A DNA stretch of 64,000 nucleotides from Streptomyces virginiae. Its GTDB lineage: Bacteria; Actinomycetota; Actinomycetes; Streptomycetales; Streptomycetaceae. A program made the position numbers and the translations under genes. Positions 42,886 through 51,053 of this stretch are shown piece by piece. Position 1 is the first letter of the stretch. Every line of letters begins with the position of its first letter. The stretch is taken from the NCBI RefSeq assembly GCF_000720455.1, contig NZ_JOAK01000010.1, positions 186,001 through 250,000 of the forward strand, given 5' to 3'. The notes beneath the pieces are model-generated. The model was not told the DNA's origin and ran no database searches. It saw only the letters and a program-made list of their open reading frames with translations.

Positions 42886-43610
42886 ATGAACGTGCACGCG
42901 CCAGCTTCGCGGGCGTTGCTGCGGTGGCGTGCCTAGTCGTGATGGTGACAGCGCGCAACCATCTTCTTGTCGCGGCCAGTGCTGCGGTCGCCCTTGTGTA
43001 CGTATCGTCCAGGTCTGCGCTTCCTTGGGTGGAGTTGTTGCCGCTGCCACGTGGCGCCTGCCTGATGCTGCGCCGCATCCTACGAAGTGCGGTCTATCTC
43101 CCCTGTGTGTTCTTCTTCCCTCTTCCCTCTTTCGCTCCGGCATGGTGGGCCCTCGTCGGGGGTTTTCTGGTGGGAGGCATCGGCGTGGCGTTGGAGTGGA
43201 AAGAAGTGCGCCGATGGCTTCAGCCGGCCTATCTCCGGCTGTTCCCTCCGGTCACGCCGCTGGAGCGGTCAAGGGACATCATCCACTTTGCGATCGGTGG
43301 GCCGGCGCAGGAGTACCTCTATCGCTACGTAGTCATATTCGCCGCGGCGCCGCTGATTGGGCCGTTCTCCATCTTGCTATCAGCAGTTCTGTTCGTCGCA
43401 GAACACCTCGTGCAACGGAGCGCTGGGGCGTGGGACCGCAAGGACATCGCGCTCCATGCAGGCCTGAGCCTGGCCCTGGGGAGTCTGGCCTACGGCAACG
43501 GGCTGCTCCCTGCGTTGATCGGACACACCCTCTACAACGCTCCCAATTTGTTGGTCGCCGCCCGGCGGCCCGGTGTGTCAGGCGCCGCAACCCTGACCAC
43601 GCCGAGCTAG
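42882..43610 (+). CDS. CPBP-family intramembrane protease
   Basis: A 242-residue membrane protein with six to eight helices, of the CPBP (Abi/CAAX-like) family, probably a glutamic or metallo-protease acting in the membrane. Motif 1 is QEYLYR at 143-148 (the usual first Glu is Gln143, the second is E144), motif 2 is FVAEH (H175), motif 3 is HTLYN (H215, N219). It overlaps the PqqD gene by 4 bases. In this operon it could cut the peptide's leader in place of the lasso B2 protease, or give immunity; both are inferences. Confidence 0.78.
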   Translation: MNERARASFAGVAAVACLVVMVTARNHLLVAASAAVALVYVSSRSALPWVELLPLPRGACLMLRRILRSAVYLPCVFFFPLPSFAPAWWALVGGFLVGGIGVALEWKEVRRWLQPAYLRLFPPVTPLERSRDIIHFAIGGPAQEYLYRYVVIFAAAPLIGPFSILLSAVLFVAEHLVQRSAGAWDRKDIALHAGLSLALGSLAYGNGLLPALIGHTLYNAPNLLVAARRPGVSGAATLTTPS

Positions 43611-43636
43611 CACAACGCCCGCGTTTGGAAGAGCAA

Positions 43637-43659
43637 CGCCGTGTAATCGACACACGGCG
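43637..43659 (+). promoter_or_regulatory. Short hairpin before the nucleotidyltransferase gene
   Basis: CGCCGTGT pairs with ACACGGCG across a 7-base loop. An AGGAGG ribosome site follows at about 43668. It could tune expression of the downstream genes or stabilise the upstream message. Confidence 0.45.
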
Positions 43660-43677
43660 CGGTGCAGAGGAGGAAGA

Positions 43678-44475
43678 ATGAACCAGTTGGTACCAGGTCG
43701 GGACCGGCTTACGGGTACTGGACGTAAAGTCGCAGACCTCTACACTGACGTGGCGACTGCCTACGTCTGCGGATCCCTTGTCGAGGGCTTTGGTAACAGC
43801 CAGTCCGACCTGGACGTGTTTGTGCTGACAGATGGGCCGTCGAGGCGGCGGGAAGACGAGGGCACGTCAGCAAATTTCACGGGAGACGAATACCGGATCG
43901 ACATTGACTATGCGGACGAAGTTCGAGTGGACACTGAGTGCTGGGACATCGCCCAGGTCCGTGATGTCGCGCATCGTATAAATAACTGCTCAGTGGGTGA
44001 CTGGACCGCTCCGGCTCACTTGGAATCTCAGTGGTTTCAGCTGGCACACGGTATACGTATTGGCTGGGCGGTGCGAGAGGAATCGGTATTCGAGGAACTG
44101 CGTACCTCCTTCGACTGGGGGCACGTCAGCCACCTTCTCTATTGCCGGTACATGCTCAGCTATACCGGCGCTTCGGAAGACACAGTCGGCGCCATCAGCG
44201 CTGGGGATGCAGGAACCGCGATGCTCAATTCCCGTCATGCCTTGGGATTCGCCACCGATGCGCTCCTTGCCGCGGCCGGTTCCACCAACATCAAGCCCAA
44301 GTGGCGTTTCGCAAAGCTGCGGCAGTTGGGCATGACAGAAGAGTTCGAACGATACTTCGCGGCGGAGACCAGCGGCCAGGGAACTGACGACGATGTCCTG
44401 CTTGCCAGCAAGGGCAGGCTCCGGTTGGCTTCTGACTTCACGCTCGCTGCGGCTGCCCTCGTGGGTCGTCTGTGA
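43678..44475 (+). CDS. Nucleotidyltransferase-fold protein
   Basis: A 265-residue minimal nucleotidyltransferase: GSLVEGFGNSQSDLDVFVL carries the G-S motif (32-33) and metal-binding D44 and D46; a third acidic site is in RIDIDYAD (D75, D77). The C-terminal 170 residues are helical and may bind the acceptor. It would transfer a nucleoside monophosphate to a hydroxyl, amine or peptide. Position, 67 bases after the protease gene with a perfect AGGAGG, places it in the RiPP-like operon. Some lasso clusters also encode a nucleotidyltransferase. Antitoxin or aminoglycoside-type roles remain possible. Confidence 0.75.
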   Translation: MNQLVPGRDRLTGTGRKVADLYTDVATAYVCGSLVEGFGNSQSDLDVFVLTDGPSRRREDEGTSANFTGDEYRIDIDYADEVRVDTECWDIAQVRDVAHRINNCSVGDWTAPAHLESQWFQLAHGIRIGWAVREESVFEELRTSFDWGHVSHLLYCRYMLSYTGASEDTVGAISAGDAGTAMLNSRHALGFATDALLAAAGSTNIKPKWRFAKLRQLGMTEEFERYFAAETSGQGTDDDVLLASKGRLRLASDFTLAAAALVGRL

Positions 44476-44520
44476 CCAGTGTATTGACGATGGGGGACGC
44501 GCCACTCGCGGTGACCAAGC

Positions 44521-45780
44521 ATGCTGCGAAGTGACAAGGTAAGTGGTAGCGATGGAGCCGGCTTGAAGGTCGGGCGACAGCGGCTGTGGCTCCTCTGGTT
44601 GGGTCAGACCATCTCTGGCGTCGGCAGCGAGACGACGGTGATTGCGTTCCCGCTGGTCGCGGCGTTTACGCTGCATGCGGGGCCGGCAGAGATGGGTCTC
44701 TTGGTAGCGGCCGCGAAGCTTCCCAACATTTTCGTCGGTGTTTTTGCGGCTCTGCTCATTGATCGAATCGGGCCACGGCGAGTCCTGCTCCTGACGGAGT
44801 ACGGCCGCGCGGTGGCGATGGCTTCCGTGCCCCTGTTCGCATGGCAAGGGTGGCTTTCTGTACCCTATCTGGTACTCGTCTCATTCATCGTTGGATCGCT
44901 GACCGCCGCATACGAGCTGTCGTATTTCGTCATTGTTCCGATGCTAGTACCGGAAGGGCGCCTTCTGCGGGTCAACGGACTGATGCAGGGTACGCACTCG
45001 GTCACTCAGATCGCAGGTCCTCCCCTGGGGGGAATCCTGGTTCAGGTGATGGGTGCGGCGCGGACGCTCATGGTGGACGCGATATCGTTTCTGCTCTCGG
45101 CCGCAACGGTGCACACGATTCGATTGAAGGATGAGCGTGCACCTGCGGCCTCCGGGTCCAGTGTGCACAACTTTATTCACGAGATTCGTGCGGGCATGGC
45201 CTCTCTGTGGGAGGACAAGCGACTTCGGCTGCTCGGGCTCAGCGGGGGAGGCTTCAACTTCTTTCTCGGGCTCGGAATTACTGTCGAGGTCCTGTACGTC
45301 ATCGATGTGGCGAAGGTGACTCCCGGCGCGTTCGGTGTGGCCATGGGGATAGGTTTGGTCGGCGGCCTGCTGGCGTCGATCTCCGTCGAACGGCTTACCG
45401 AGCGGCTGGGAGTGCGAATCGTCCTGGCTGGTGGACTGTTCCTCGCCTCGCTCGGCCCCCTTCTCACCTATGCCGCAGCCAGAGCGGAGGCGCTTACCGT
45501 CCTGCTAGTTGGAGCTGGGCAGTTCTTCAACTCTGTTGGAGTGGCGTACTTCGCGGTTACCAGCCTGAGCCTCCGTCAAACGATTGTGCCCCGTAATCTG
45601 AGGGCCCAAGTGTTTGCTTCGATGCGGGTACTCTCCCGAGGTGGCACGCCACTGGGCGCGATGGCAGGTGCCGTGGTGGCTTCATCGACGTCTCTCGGCG
45701 GGGCTCTCGTGATAGCGACCCTCGGGCAGGGAGCAGTCGCCTTCGTGACCTGGGCTCGCAGGGAGGTTCTCCCTCGCTAA
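44521..45780 (+). CDS. MFS exporter
   Basis: A 419-residue major facilitator with 12 predicted helices, of the EntS-like drug/metabolite efflux group: WLLWLGQTISGVGSETTVIAFPLV is the first helix region, LIDRIGPRRVLL the signature loop between helices 2 and 3, and HEIRAGMASLWEDKRLRLL the central cytoplasmic loop. It ends the operon and probably exports the product or gives self-resistance. ATG at 44521; a ribosome site is weak, consistent with translation following the upstream gene. Confidence 0.85.
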   Translation: MLRSDKVSGSDGAGLKVGRQRLWLLWLGQTISGVGSETTVIAFPLVAAFTLHAGPAEMGLLVAAAKLPNIFVGVFAALLIDRIGPRRVLLLTEYGRAVAMASVPLFAWQGWLSVPYLVLVSFIVGSLTAAYELSYFVIVPMLVPEGRLLRVNGLMQGTHSVTQIAGPPLGGILVQVMGAARTLMVDAISFLLSAATVHTIRLKDERAPAASGSSVHNFIHEIRAGMASLWEDKRLRLLGLSGGGFNFFLGLGITVEVLYVIDVAKVTPGAFGVAMGIGLVGGLLASISVERLTERLGVRIVLAGGLFLASLGPLLTYAAARAEALTVLLVGAGQFFNSVGVAYFAVTSLSLRQTIVPRNLRAQVFASMRVLSRGGTPLGAMAGAVVASSTSLGGALVIATLGQGAVAFVTWARREVLPR

Positions 45781-45877
45781 CTGATCGACCTCTCACATGC
45801 CCTCGGCAAGGTCTGCGCGGTCTTCAGCTCGTACAGGATTTCCGTATCCGGCACTTGCTTCAAATTTTCTGTTTCAA

Positions 45878-46237
45878 CTACTGGTTGATCCGAATTCTGC
45901 GGAGCGCGTCCATGCCGATGCGGACCAGCTGATGGGTCGGACCTTCCGCTACGGCGGCCGCCGCCAGCGAGCTCTGGGAAGCTGGCCTCCCCAAAAGCCC
46001 CTCGCCGGGCGGGGACAGGGCCCGCCGGTGGCTCTGCAGCACGTATTGAGGTGGGCGTGCAAGTCATCGGGCGTCTGTGCCTCTCGGATTACCCGCTCGT
46101 ACATCAGCAGGACGTCGGCGTCGTCGGCCAAGTCGTACTCGTAGTGGGGGCCCGGTCCAAATGTCGGTGCAGGACCAAGTTGCCGTCCACCGGCCTGCTC
46201 GGCGACCGGACACGCCTGGCTGGGTGTACGGCCGAAG
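45878..46237 (-). pseudogene. Downstream part of a decayed gene cut by the insertion sequence
   Basis: Minus-strand coding sequence starting at the IS end (46237) and reading GNLVLHRHFGPGPHYEYD then LADDADVLLMYERVIREA; near 46043 the frame breaks and coding continues in another frame as THQLVRIGMDALRRIRINQ to TAG at 45878. Coding bias and protein-like composition are clear in both parts. The 47934-48081 segment on the far side of the IS reads into it in frame, so both were probably one gene. I do not recognise the family. From 45781 to 45877 nothing else is visible. Confidence 0.5.
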
Positions 46238-47933
46238 CTAAGGGCTTGCAGATCATTAACACGTTGTCTTGATCTTGCTCTCGGGATCGCTGCTCTGGGC
46301 GAGGACCCGAGCTTGGAGGGGCGCGAGGGCTGCGGGTGGGGTGGTCGTTGGTGGGATGACGATGCCGTGCCCTTCGAGCAGTTTCCTGATCTTCAACAGG
46401 GTGCGGTGCATGGCGGTGCGGCTGCTGCCGAAGAGTACGGCGAGGGGTTCCGCGGCCAGCGCGAGGTGCAGGTGGAGCACGGTGGCCAGGACCTGGTCGG
46501 GGAAGGCGAGCCGGGGCGGGCGGCCGCGCCGGTCGTCGCCGTCCGGGACCAGAGTGTTTGTGAGGTCGTTCAGTTGCTGCGGGGACATGCCGGTCAGCGC
46601 GGGGTCGCTCAGCAGGGCCTGGTCCCACTCCGGCGCCGGTGTTTGTGGGGTCCGGGCCGCCGGGACGGCCGGGGCCGGTTGGGGGTGCAGGACGTAGTTG
46701 CAGTCGCCGTGGAAGCCATGGCGGGTCAGTGGCAGAGCCGCCATCTGCGCGTCACCGATCTGTACTCCGGTCGGGTAGGTGCCGTTGTCGAGTTCGGCAT
46801 GCACCCGTAGTCCCGTGCGGGTGGTCGTTGCGGCGATGGACTGGACGATGACTTCGTGGCTGGTCAGCGGACGGCCCCGCCAGTTCATGGTGATGTGGGA
46901 GAAGAGCCGGTGTTCGATCTTGTTCCACTTCGATGTGCCGGGCGGTAGGTGGCAGACGGTGATCGTCAGGCCCGTTTCAGCGGAGAGTCGGGCGAGTTCG
47001 AGTTTCCAGGCCCGGGTGCGGTAGCCGCCGGTGTCGGCTGTGATCAGCAGTCGTGTCGCCTGAGGGTAGGCGGCTTGGCCCTGACCGTGCCACCAGCGGC
47101 GGATCGATTCCACCGCGAAAGCGGCCGTGTCGTGGTCGGTGCCGACGTTGACCCAGCCGGTGTTCGCCGCCAGGTCGTTAGACGCCATAGGGGATCGCCT
47201 TGCCCAGCTTCGGGTCGGCGAAGTCGTGCATGTTCACCGGCACCGGATCACCGGCCGGGCGCCACTGGCGGCCCTCGGTCTTGAACGCGCCGACGAGCTC
47301 CTTCTTCTTGGTGTCCACGCTGATGACTGGCTGGCCGGCGCCTTGGTGCTCTCGGGCTTGCTCGTTGAGGTAGCGGAACTGTGCGTCCCGGTCGACGTGC
47401 TGGCTGCCCTCGAGCGTCTTGACGTTGGCCTGCAGGCTGAACCCCTCCTCCCGCAGCAGATCCGCGACGGTGTCCGCGCTGACCCGGTGCCCGGCCCGGG
47501 TCAGCTCCCGCGCCAGCACGCGGGTCGACTTCACCGTCCATCGCAGCGGCGACATCCAATCACCCTGCACATCCGGCTCGACCAGCGCGAGCAGAGCCGG
47601 CCGCAGCCCCGGATCGAGATCCGCGACCCGCTTGCGGCCCCCGCCCGGACGACGCACCCGACCCAGGGGCTCCTCGCCGGCCTCCAGCTCGAACACACCC
47701 TTACGGACCGTGGTCGCGCTGACCGCGGCCGCCCGGGCGACGGCCCGAACGCCGCCGTGCCCCAGGACCCGGGCCTCAGCGGCCATCAACAGTCGACGCT
47801 GCCGCTCGTCCAGATGAGGGAACAACACCGCGACTTCACAGCGAGTTGGCTACGAGTCTCGCCCGGGATGCGCATACCACACCAAGGAGCACCAGAACGG
47901 GAAGCAACACCTTGATGCCCTGCAAGCCCTTAG
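46238..47933 (-). mobile_element. ISAzo13-like insertion sequence
   Basis: About 1.7 kb bounded by inverted repeats: CTAAGGGCTTGCAG at 46238-46251 and its complement at 47920-47933, with weaker matching for about 15 more bases inward. It contains a transposase split by a frameshift. No clear target-site duplication is visible. It is inserted in a decayed gene near the right end of the island. Confidence 0.8.
46251..47828 (-). pseudogene. ISAzo13-family DDE transposase, disrupted by one inserted base
   Basis: The first frame (47828 to 47178) encodes the DNA-binding region and the first catalytic Asp in VISVDTKKKELVG, ending KAIPYGV then stop. The second frame continues DLAANTGWVNVG with the second Asp in ITADTGG and the Glu in KWNKIEHRLFS, plus a helical C-terminal addition (PPRLAFPDQVLATVLHLH) to 46256. 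Removing one A in the TCTAACG stretch near 47183 joins them as ...PYGVYDLAANTG, so it is a simple frameshift. The SN usually found after the second Asp motif also seems to be missing. A recoding event is possible but no slippery heptamer is seen. Confidence 0.8.
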
Positions 47934-48081
47934 GGTGAACAGGGTCCTTCCTTGTGCCGACGACGGGAACCCTGACACGCTGTCCGGCGTGCGTCAGGAG
48001 TTGCATGTAGCGCCCGTAGCGCACACGATGCACCTCGACCCGGAGTCCGTTTTGCGCCTTGCGCGCCGCTGACCTGCGGTT
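47934..48081 (-). pseudogene. Upstream part of the gene cut by the insertion sequence
   Basis: Reading leftwards after a TAG at 48082, the frame encodes KAQNGLRVEVHRVRYGRY and QLLTHAGQRVRVPVVGTRKD up to the IS edge, then would join in frame to the 45878-46237 segment if the IS were removed. It has no start codon with a ribosome site; its 5' part was probably lost at the island's right junction, which lies at 48067-48079. Confidence 0.45.
48067..48079. repeat. Right copy of 13-bp direct repeat (candidate attR core)
   Basis: CGCTGACCTGCGG, identical to 19775-19787. It lies just left of the displaced methyltransferase gene end, as expected for an element that integrated at that gene's 3' end. 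Confidence 0.5.
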
Positions 48082-48106
48082 CTACTTAATCTGTTTTCGG
48101 CTCTAC

Positions 48107-48173
48107 ATGTTTCACCATGACGCACCACGTGGAGTGCGTGGCGATCCTGGAGCCCATCAACAAGGGCGCCTGA
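48107..48173 (+). pseudogene. Displaced 3' end of the TrmA/RumA-type methyltransferase gene
   Basis: Encodes MTHHVECVAILEP followed by INKGA and a stop, matching the last residues of the gene at 18449-19780 (there EPAEKGR). The two copies differ mainly at third codon positions, so they are not a recent duplication; the right copy is probably the old chromosomal gene end, and the left one was brought in by the element. Sequence upstream of 48107 shows no methyltransferase similarity. Confidence 0.75.
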
Positions 48174-48984
48174 CCTCACCGCCAGATCGTCAGACTCCTG
48201 ACCCCGGATGACGCTCATCAGGGGTCATTGTCGACCCTCCGTCAAAAGGACGTTCGGGAGCGGCCGGTGTGGGCGAGGCCACAGGGGGGCGGCGCAACCG
48301 GGGGCCCCGCGTATGGCGTGTACGCGGCGAGAACTGCGCCCCGTCGGGTCTGGGTCTTTGCTCCCATCTTCGGATCATTCGCTAAGGTGAATGCCGCAAG
48401 GTGTGTCGGGCGTTTCCACCGGCGTGGGTTCCGGCGTTGCCGCTCGGTAATGAGGCAAGTGCGCGACGAGTGTCCGGTTGCCCCGAGGCCCCTCGCGAAA
48501 TCCGGCTGCCGTATTTCTGTGGGCGTACCGAGCGGGTTTCATTGGTGCGCCCCGCATTCCTCGACCGGATCCGGCGGGGATGTCCCATGGTCGTGTCGCC
48601 GCAGCGGCGTCGCAGGACGTGGTGACCTCGCGGAGGCCTCTCACCTGCTGATATGGGGCTTGACATCACTGTGTCGGTCGGCTGGGGCGTGGGTGGGGTG
48701 GGCTCGGATCCGGCAGTCGTCGCACAGGTGGAACGCGGAAGGGAGTGGCGTTCTGGGTTCATGGGTGTGCGGCCGGCAGACCGACCGGTCGATATGTGGG
48801 GCGCGCCCGGACTTTCCGCTCCAAGGCGTCCTTGTCGACTTAGCGCCACTTGAAATTTTTTGACTGATGATCATCTGTCTTTTATGGTTTGCCGCTGCTG
48901 CATGTGCCAACACATGGCGGCTGAGGGCGTGAACGTCGACGTGAGGTCGAGGCGTGCCCGGCACAGCGGGAGGGGCGTGGGGGA
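48174..48984. other. Region between the island's right end and the conjugation operon
   Basis: About 810 bases. A terminator-like hairpin is listed separately. Several open frames on both strands have no ribosome site, no recognisable product and no agreement on strand, so I call none. A promoter for the 48985 gene should lie near 48840-48960, where AT content rises (ATTTTTTGACTGATGATC). Confidence 0.5.
48199..48227 (+). terminator. Terminator hairpin after the displaced gene end
   Basis: TGACCCC and GGGGTCA with an inner GATGA/TCATC stem and a 3-base loop. It was probably the original terminator of the methyltransferase gene. Confidence 0.65.
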
Positions 48985-50136
48985 ATGGGCTCGTTTGCCA
49001 GAATTGCCCGGAAGGTGATGGGCCTTCCGGAACCGGTGGACCAGAGCAAGCGAGGACTCACGGCGGGGCTGTCCCGCGAGGAGGAGAAGCCTGCCGCTCG
49101 GACGGTGAACCCGTGGGAGGCGGCGGGCGCCGAGCTGGTGGCGCGCGAACGTGCCACCACGGCACCCGAGGAGACGGCCCGTCAGGCCACGACACCGGGT
49201 GCTCCGTGGGTGCCGCAGGACGAAAGCTCGGGTGTCGTGTTCGCACGCAGGCTCGGCCGCGGCCTGCTGTGGGCCGTGGTGGTCCTCGCGGCCGTAACGG
49301 GCGTCCGTGCCTGGGTGGTTCCGCCCAAGGCCCCCGCCAACGCCACCGCTCCGGCCCAGGCGGCGCCTGCCTACCCGAACGCCGAAGCCCAGGCGGTGGC
49401 CGGCCGCTTCGCCCGTGCCTACCTCGGCTGGGACGAGACCAGGAAGGAGGAGCGCGCCGCGCTCCTCGCCACCGCACTGCCGGCCGGGGCGGACGGCACC
49501 ATGGGCTGGGACGGCAAGGGCCGTCAGGAGGTGCTGGCCGTCCAGCCCGGCGCGGTCACCCCGGCCGAAGCCGGCCGTGCCCTCGTTCGCGTCGACGTCC
49601 TGATCCGTTCCGGGGGACCGGCCGAACCTTCCGCCGGCCCCTCCGGCAGCCCTTCCGCCGGCCCCGGGGGAACCACGCCCCGGGCGGAGTCGGGAGCCCG
49701 CTGGGTGGGGCTCGACGTCCCCGTGTTCCAGGCCGGCGGCCGGTTCTCCGTCTCCGGACGTCCCGCCCTGGTGGGCGTGCCGGCCACGGGCCCCCAACTG
49801 CCCGATGCGCCGGCCGTCCAGACGGACACCGAGCTCACCGGCCAGACGAAGGGCACCATCGAAAAGTTCTTCGCCGCCTACGCGGGCGGCGACACGGAGA
49901 GCGTCTCCGCCCCCGGCGCCCGACTGCCGGCCCTGCCGCAGGGCATCGAGTTCAAGGGACTCCTCTCCTGGTCCGTCGACGCCGCAGGCACAGGCGACCG
50001 CTGGGGATCCGCCCGGGTCGGCTGGGCGATGGGCGGCACCACCGTCGAGGTCGCCTACCGGGTGAAGCTCACCCGGGTGTCCAGCTCGGACGCCCAGCGC
50101 TGGCAGGTCGCGGACATCCGCGGCGGCGCTCTCTGA
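48985..50136 (+). CDS. TcpC-family conjugation protein (VirB8-like)
   Basis: A 383-residue membrane protein of the conjugative-transposon TcpC type. A charged cytoplasmic N-terminus of about 85 residues is followed by one helix (LLWAVVVLAAVTGVRAWVV, near 93-111) and an external part with two NTF2-like domains: AEAQAVAGRFARAYLGWDE and TKGTIEKFFAAYAGGDTES mark the starts, separated by a Pro/Ser/Gly-rich linker. TcpC proteins scaffold Gram-positive conjugation channels. First gene of a 13-gene plus-strand operon. ATG at 48985 follows GGGGG. Confidence 0.82.
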   Translation: MGSFARIARKVMGLPEPVDQSKRGLTAGLSREEEKPAARTVNPWEAAGAELVARERATTAPEETARQATTPGAPWVPQDESSGVVFARRLGRGLLWAVVVLAAVTGVRAWVVPPKAPANATAPAQAAPAYPNAEAQAVAGRFARAYLGWDETRKEERAALLATALPAGADGTMGWDGKGRQEVLAVQPGAVTPAEAGRALVRVDVLIRSGGPAEPSAGPSGSPSAGPGGTTPRAESGARWVGLDVPVFQAGGRFSVSGRPALVGVPATGPQLPDAPAVQTDTELTGQTKGTIEKFFAAYAGGDTESVSAPGARLPALPQGIEFKGLLSWSVDAAGTGDRWGSARVGWAMGGTTVEVAYRVKLTRVSSSDAQRWQVADIRGGAL

Positions 50137-50229
50137 ATCTCCGCTGTCTCCGTCGGCGTCGCTCACCCGGTGAGCCGTCGTCACGGAGTCGCTCCAGCAC
50201 GACAGTCAACACAACAACGGGGGAATCCT

Positions 50230-50484
50230 GTGCTGCACCAAACCGCCACCGAGACGCTCGCGCTCACCACGGGCGCCGACCTCAAGGGCTGGATCCTCGC
50301 CGTGGTCGGCAACCTCTTCGCCGCCTTCCTGGGGGTCAGGGCCCTGGGCCACTTCCTGAAGAAGGAGTGGGGCGAGATGCTGACGCTGTTCGTCGCGGCC
50401 GTGTTCGTCGCCGGAATCGTGTGGTTCCCGGACGGCGTCAAGACGCTCCTCGGCGATGTCTGGAAGAAGGTCGCGGGGGCCTGA
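50230..50484 (+). CDS. Small two-helix membrane protein of the conjugation operon
   Basis: 84 residues; GTG at 50230 follows GGGGGAA. Two hydrophobic helices (LKGWILAVVGNLFAAFLG and MLTLFVAAVFVAGIVWF) flank a basic loop HFLKKEWGE, ending in a short basic tail. Size and position match the small VirB2/TcpD-like membrane proteins of Gram-positive conjugation systems, though there is no sequence signature. Its stop overlaps the next start (TGATG). Confidence 0.75.
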   Translation: MLHQTATETLALTTGADLKGWILAVVGNLFAAFLGVRALGHFLKKEWGEMLTLFVAAVFVAGIVWFPDGVKTLLGDVWKKVAGA

Positions 50485-51053
50485 TGAGAGTCGGTCGCAC
50501 CTACACCAGCCACCTCAACCTGGAGACCAAGCAGCACGAACTCCTCGGCATGGACCTCGGCGAAGGTGTGCCGCGCCGTGCCCTGGTCATGGGACTGGTG
50601 CTCTACCTCGTGTGGGCGGGACCGCTCCTGCTGCTGTTCGGCTTCCCGTCCAAGGTCACGTTCACGTTCTACTTCCTGCCACCGCTCCTCACCGTGGTCT
50701 ACGGCACCCAGAAGAGCCGTGTCGTGGACCGGCGGTGGAACGTGACCCGCTGGTCCATCGGGGCCCGCTACCTGGTGCTCGGCCACCGGCCGATCATCTC
50801 CGGCGGCCGCCGTGCCGCCACCCGAGGCGAGTGGATCAGCCGTCGCGCCCGCTGGTCCGGGAGGACCGAACTCCTCCTCGAAAGCCCTCTCGGAGGGCTC
50901 TTGGAGCGGTGGCTCGGGGCCGAGGAGGCGGTCCCCGTCGGCGCCGGGGCGCCGATCCGCCTCGCCGCGCGGCCCCGTCTCTACGGTCCCGACGCCGTGG
51001 CCCGCGCCCACGGCCGTAAAGCACTTCAGCACCAGGAGGGGAAAACGTCTTGA
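50484..51053 (+). CDS. TcpE/PrgI-family membrane protein
   Basis: A 189-residue protein with a short N-terminal cytoplasmic segment, two adjacent membrane helices (VMGLVLYLVWAGPLLLLFG and FTFYFLPPLLTVVYG) and a basic C-terminal domain. The layout is that of the TcpE/PrgI component that sits with the VirB4 ATPase at the membrane. ATG overlaps the preceding stop; its own stop overlaps the TTG start of the ATPase gene. Confidence 0.78.
   Translation: MRVGRTYTSHLNLETKQHELLGMDLGEGVPRRALVMGLVLYLVWAGPLLLLFGFPSKVTFTFYFLPPLLTVVYGTQKSRVVDRRWNVTRWSIGARYLVLGHRPIISGGRRAATRGEWISRRARWSGRTELLLESPLGGLLERWLGAEEAVPVGAGAPIRLAARPRLYGPDAVARAHGRKALQHQEGKTS

Noticed and set aside
42492..45780. A standard lasso-peptide gene cluster
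   Set aside because: The B2 protease and the asparagine-synthetase-like cyclase are missing and the precursor has no core, so the name lasso cluster is not supported.
48228..48863. A 211-codon plus-strand frame and overlapping minus-strand frames in the gap before the conjugation operon
   Set aside because: Composition is Arg/Gly/Cys-rich, there is no ribosome site, and no frame stands out, so none is called.
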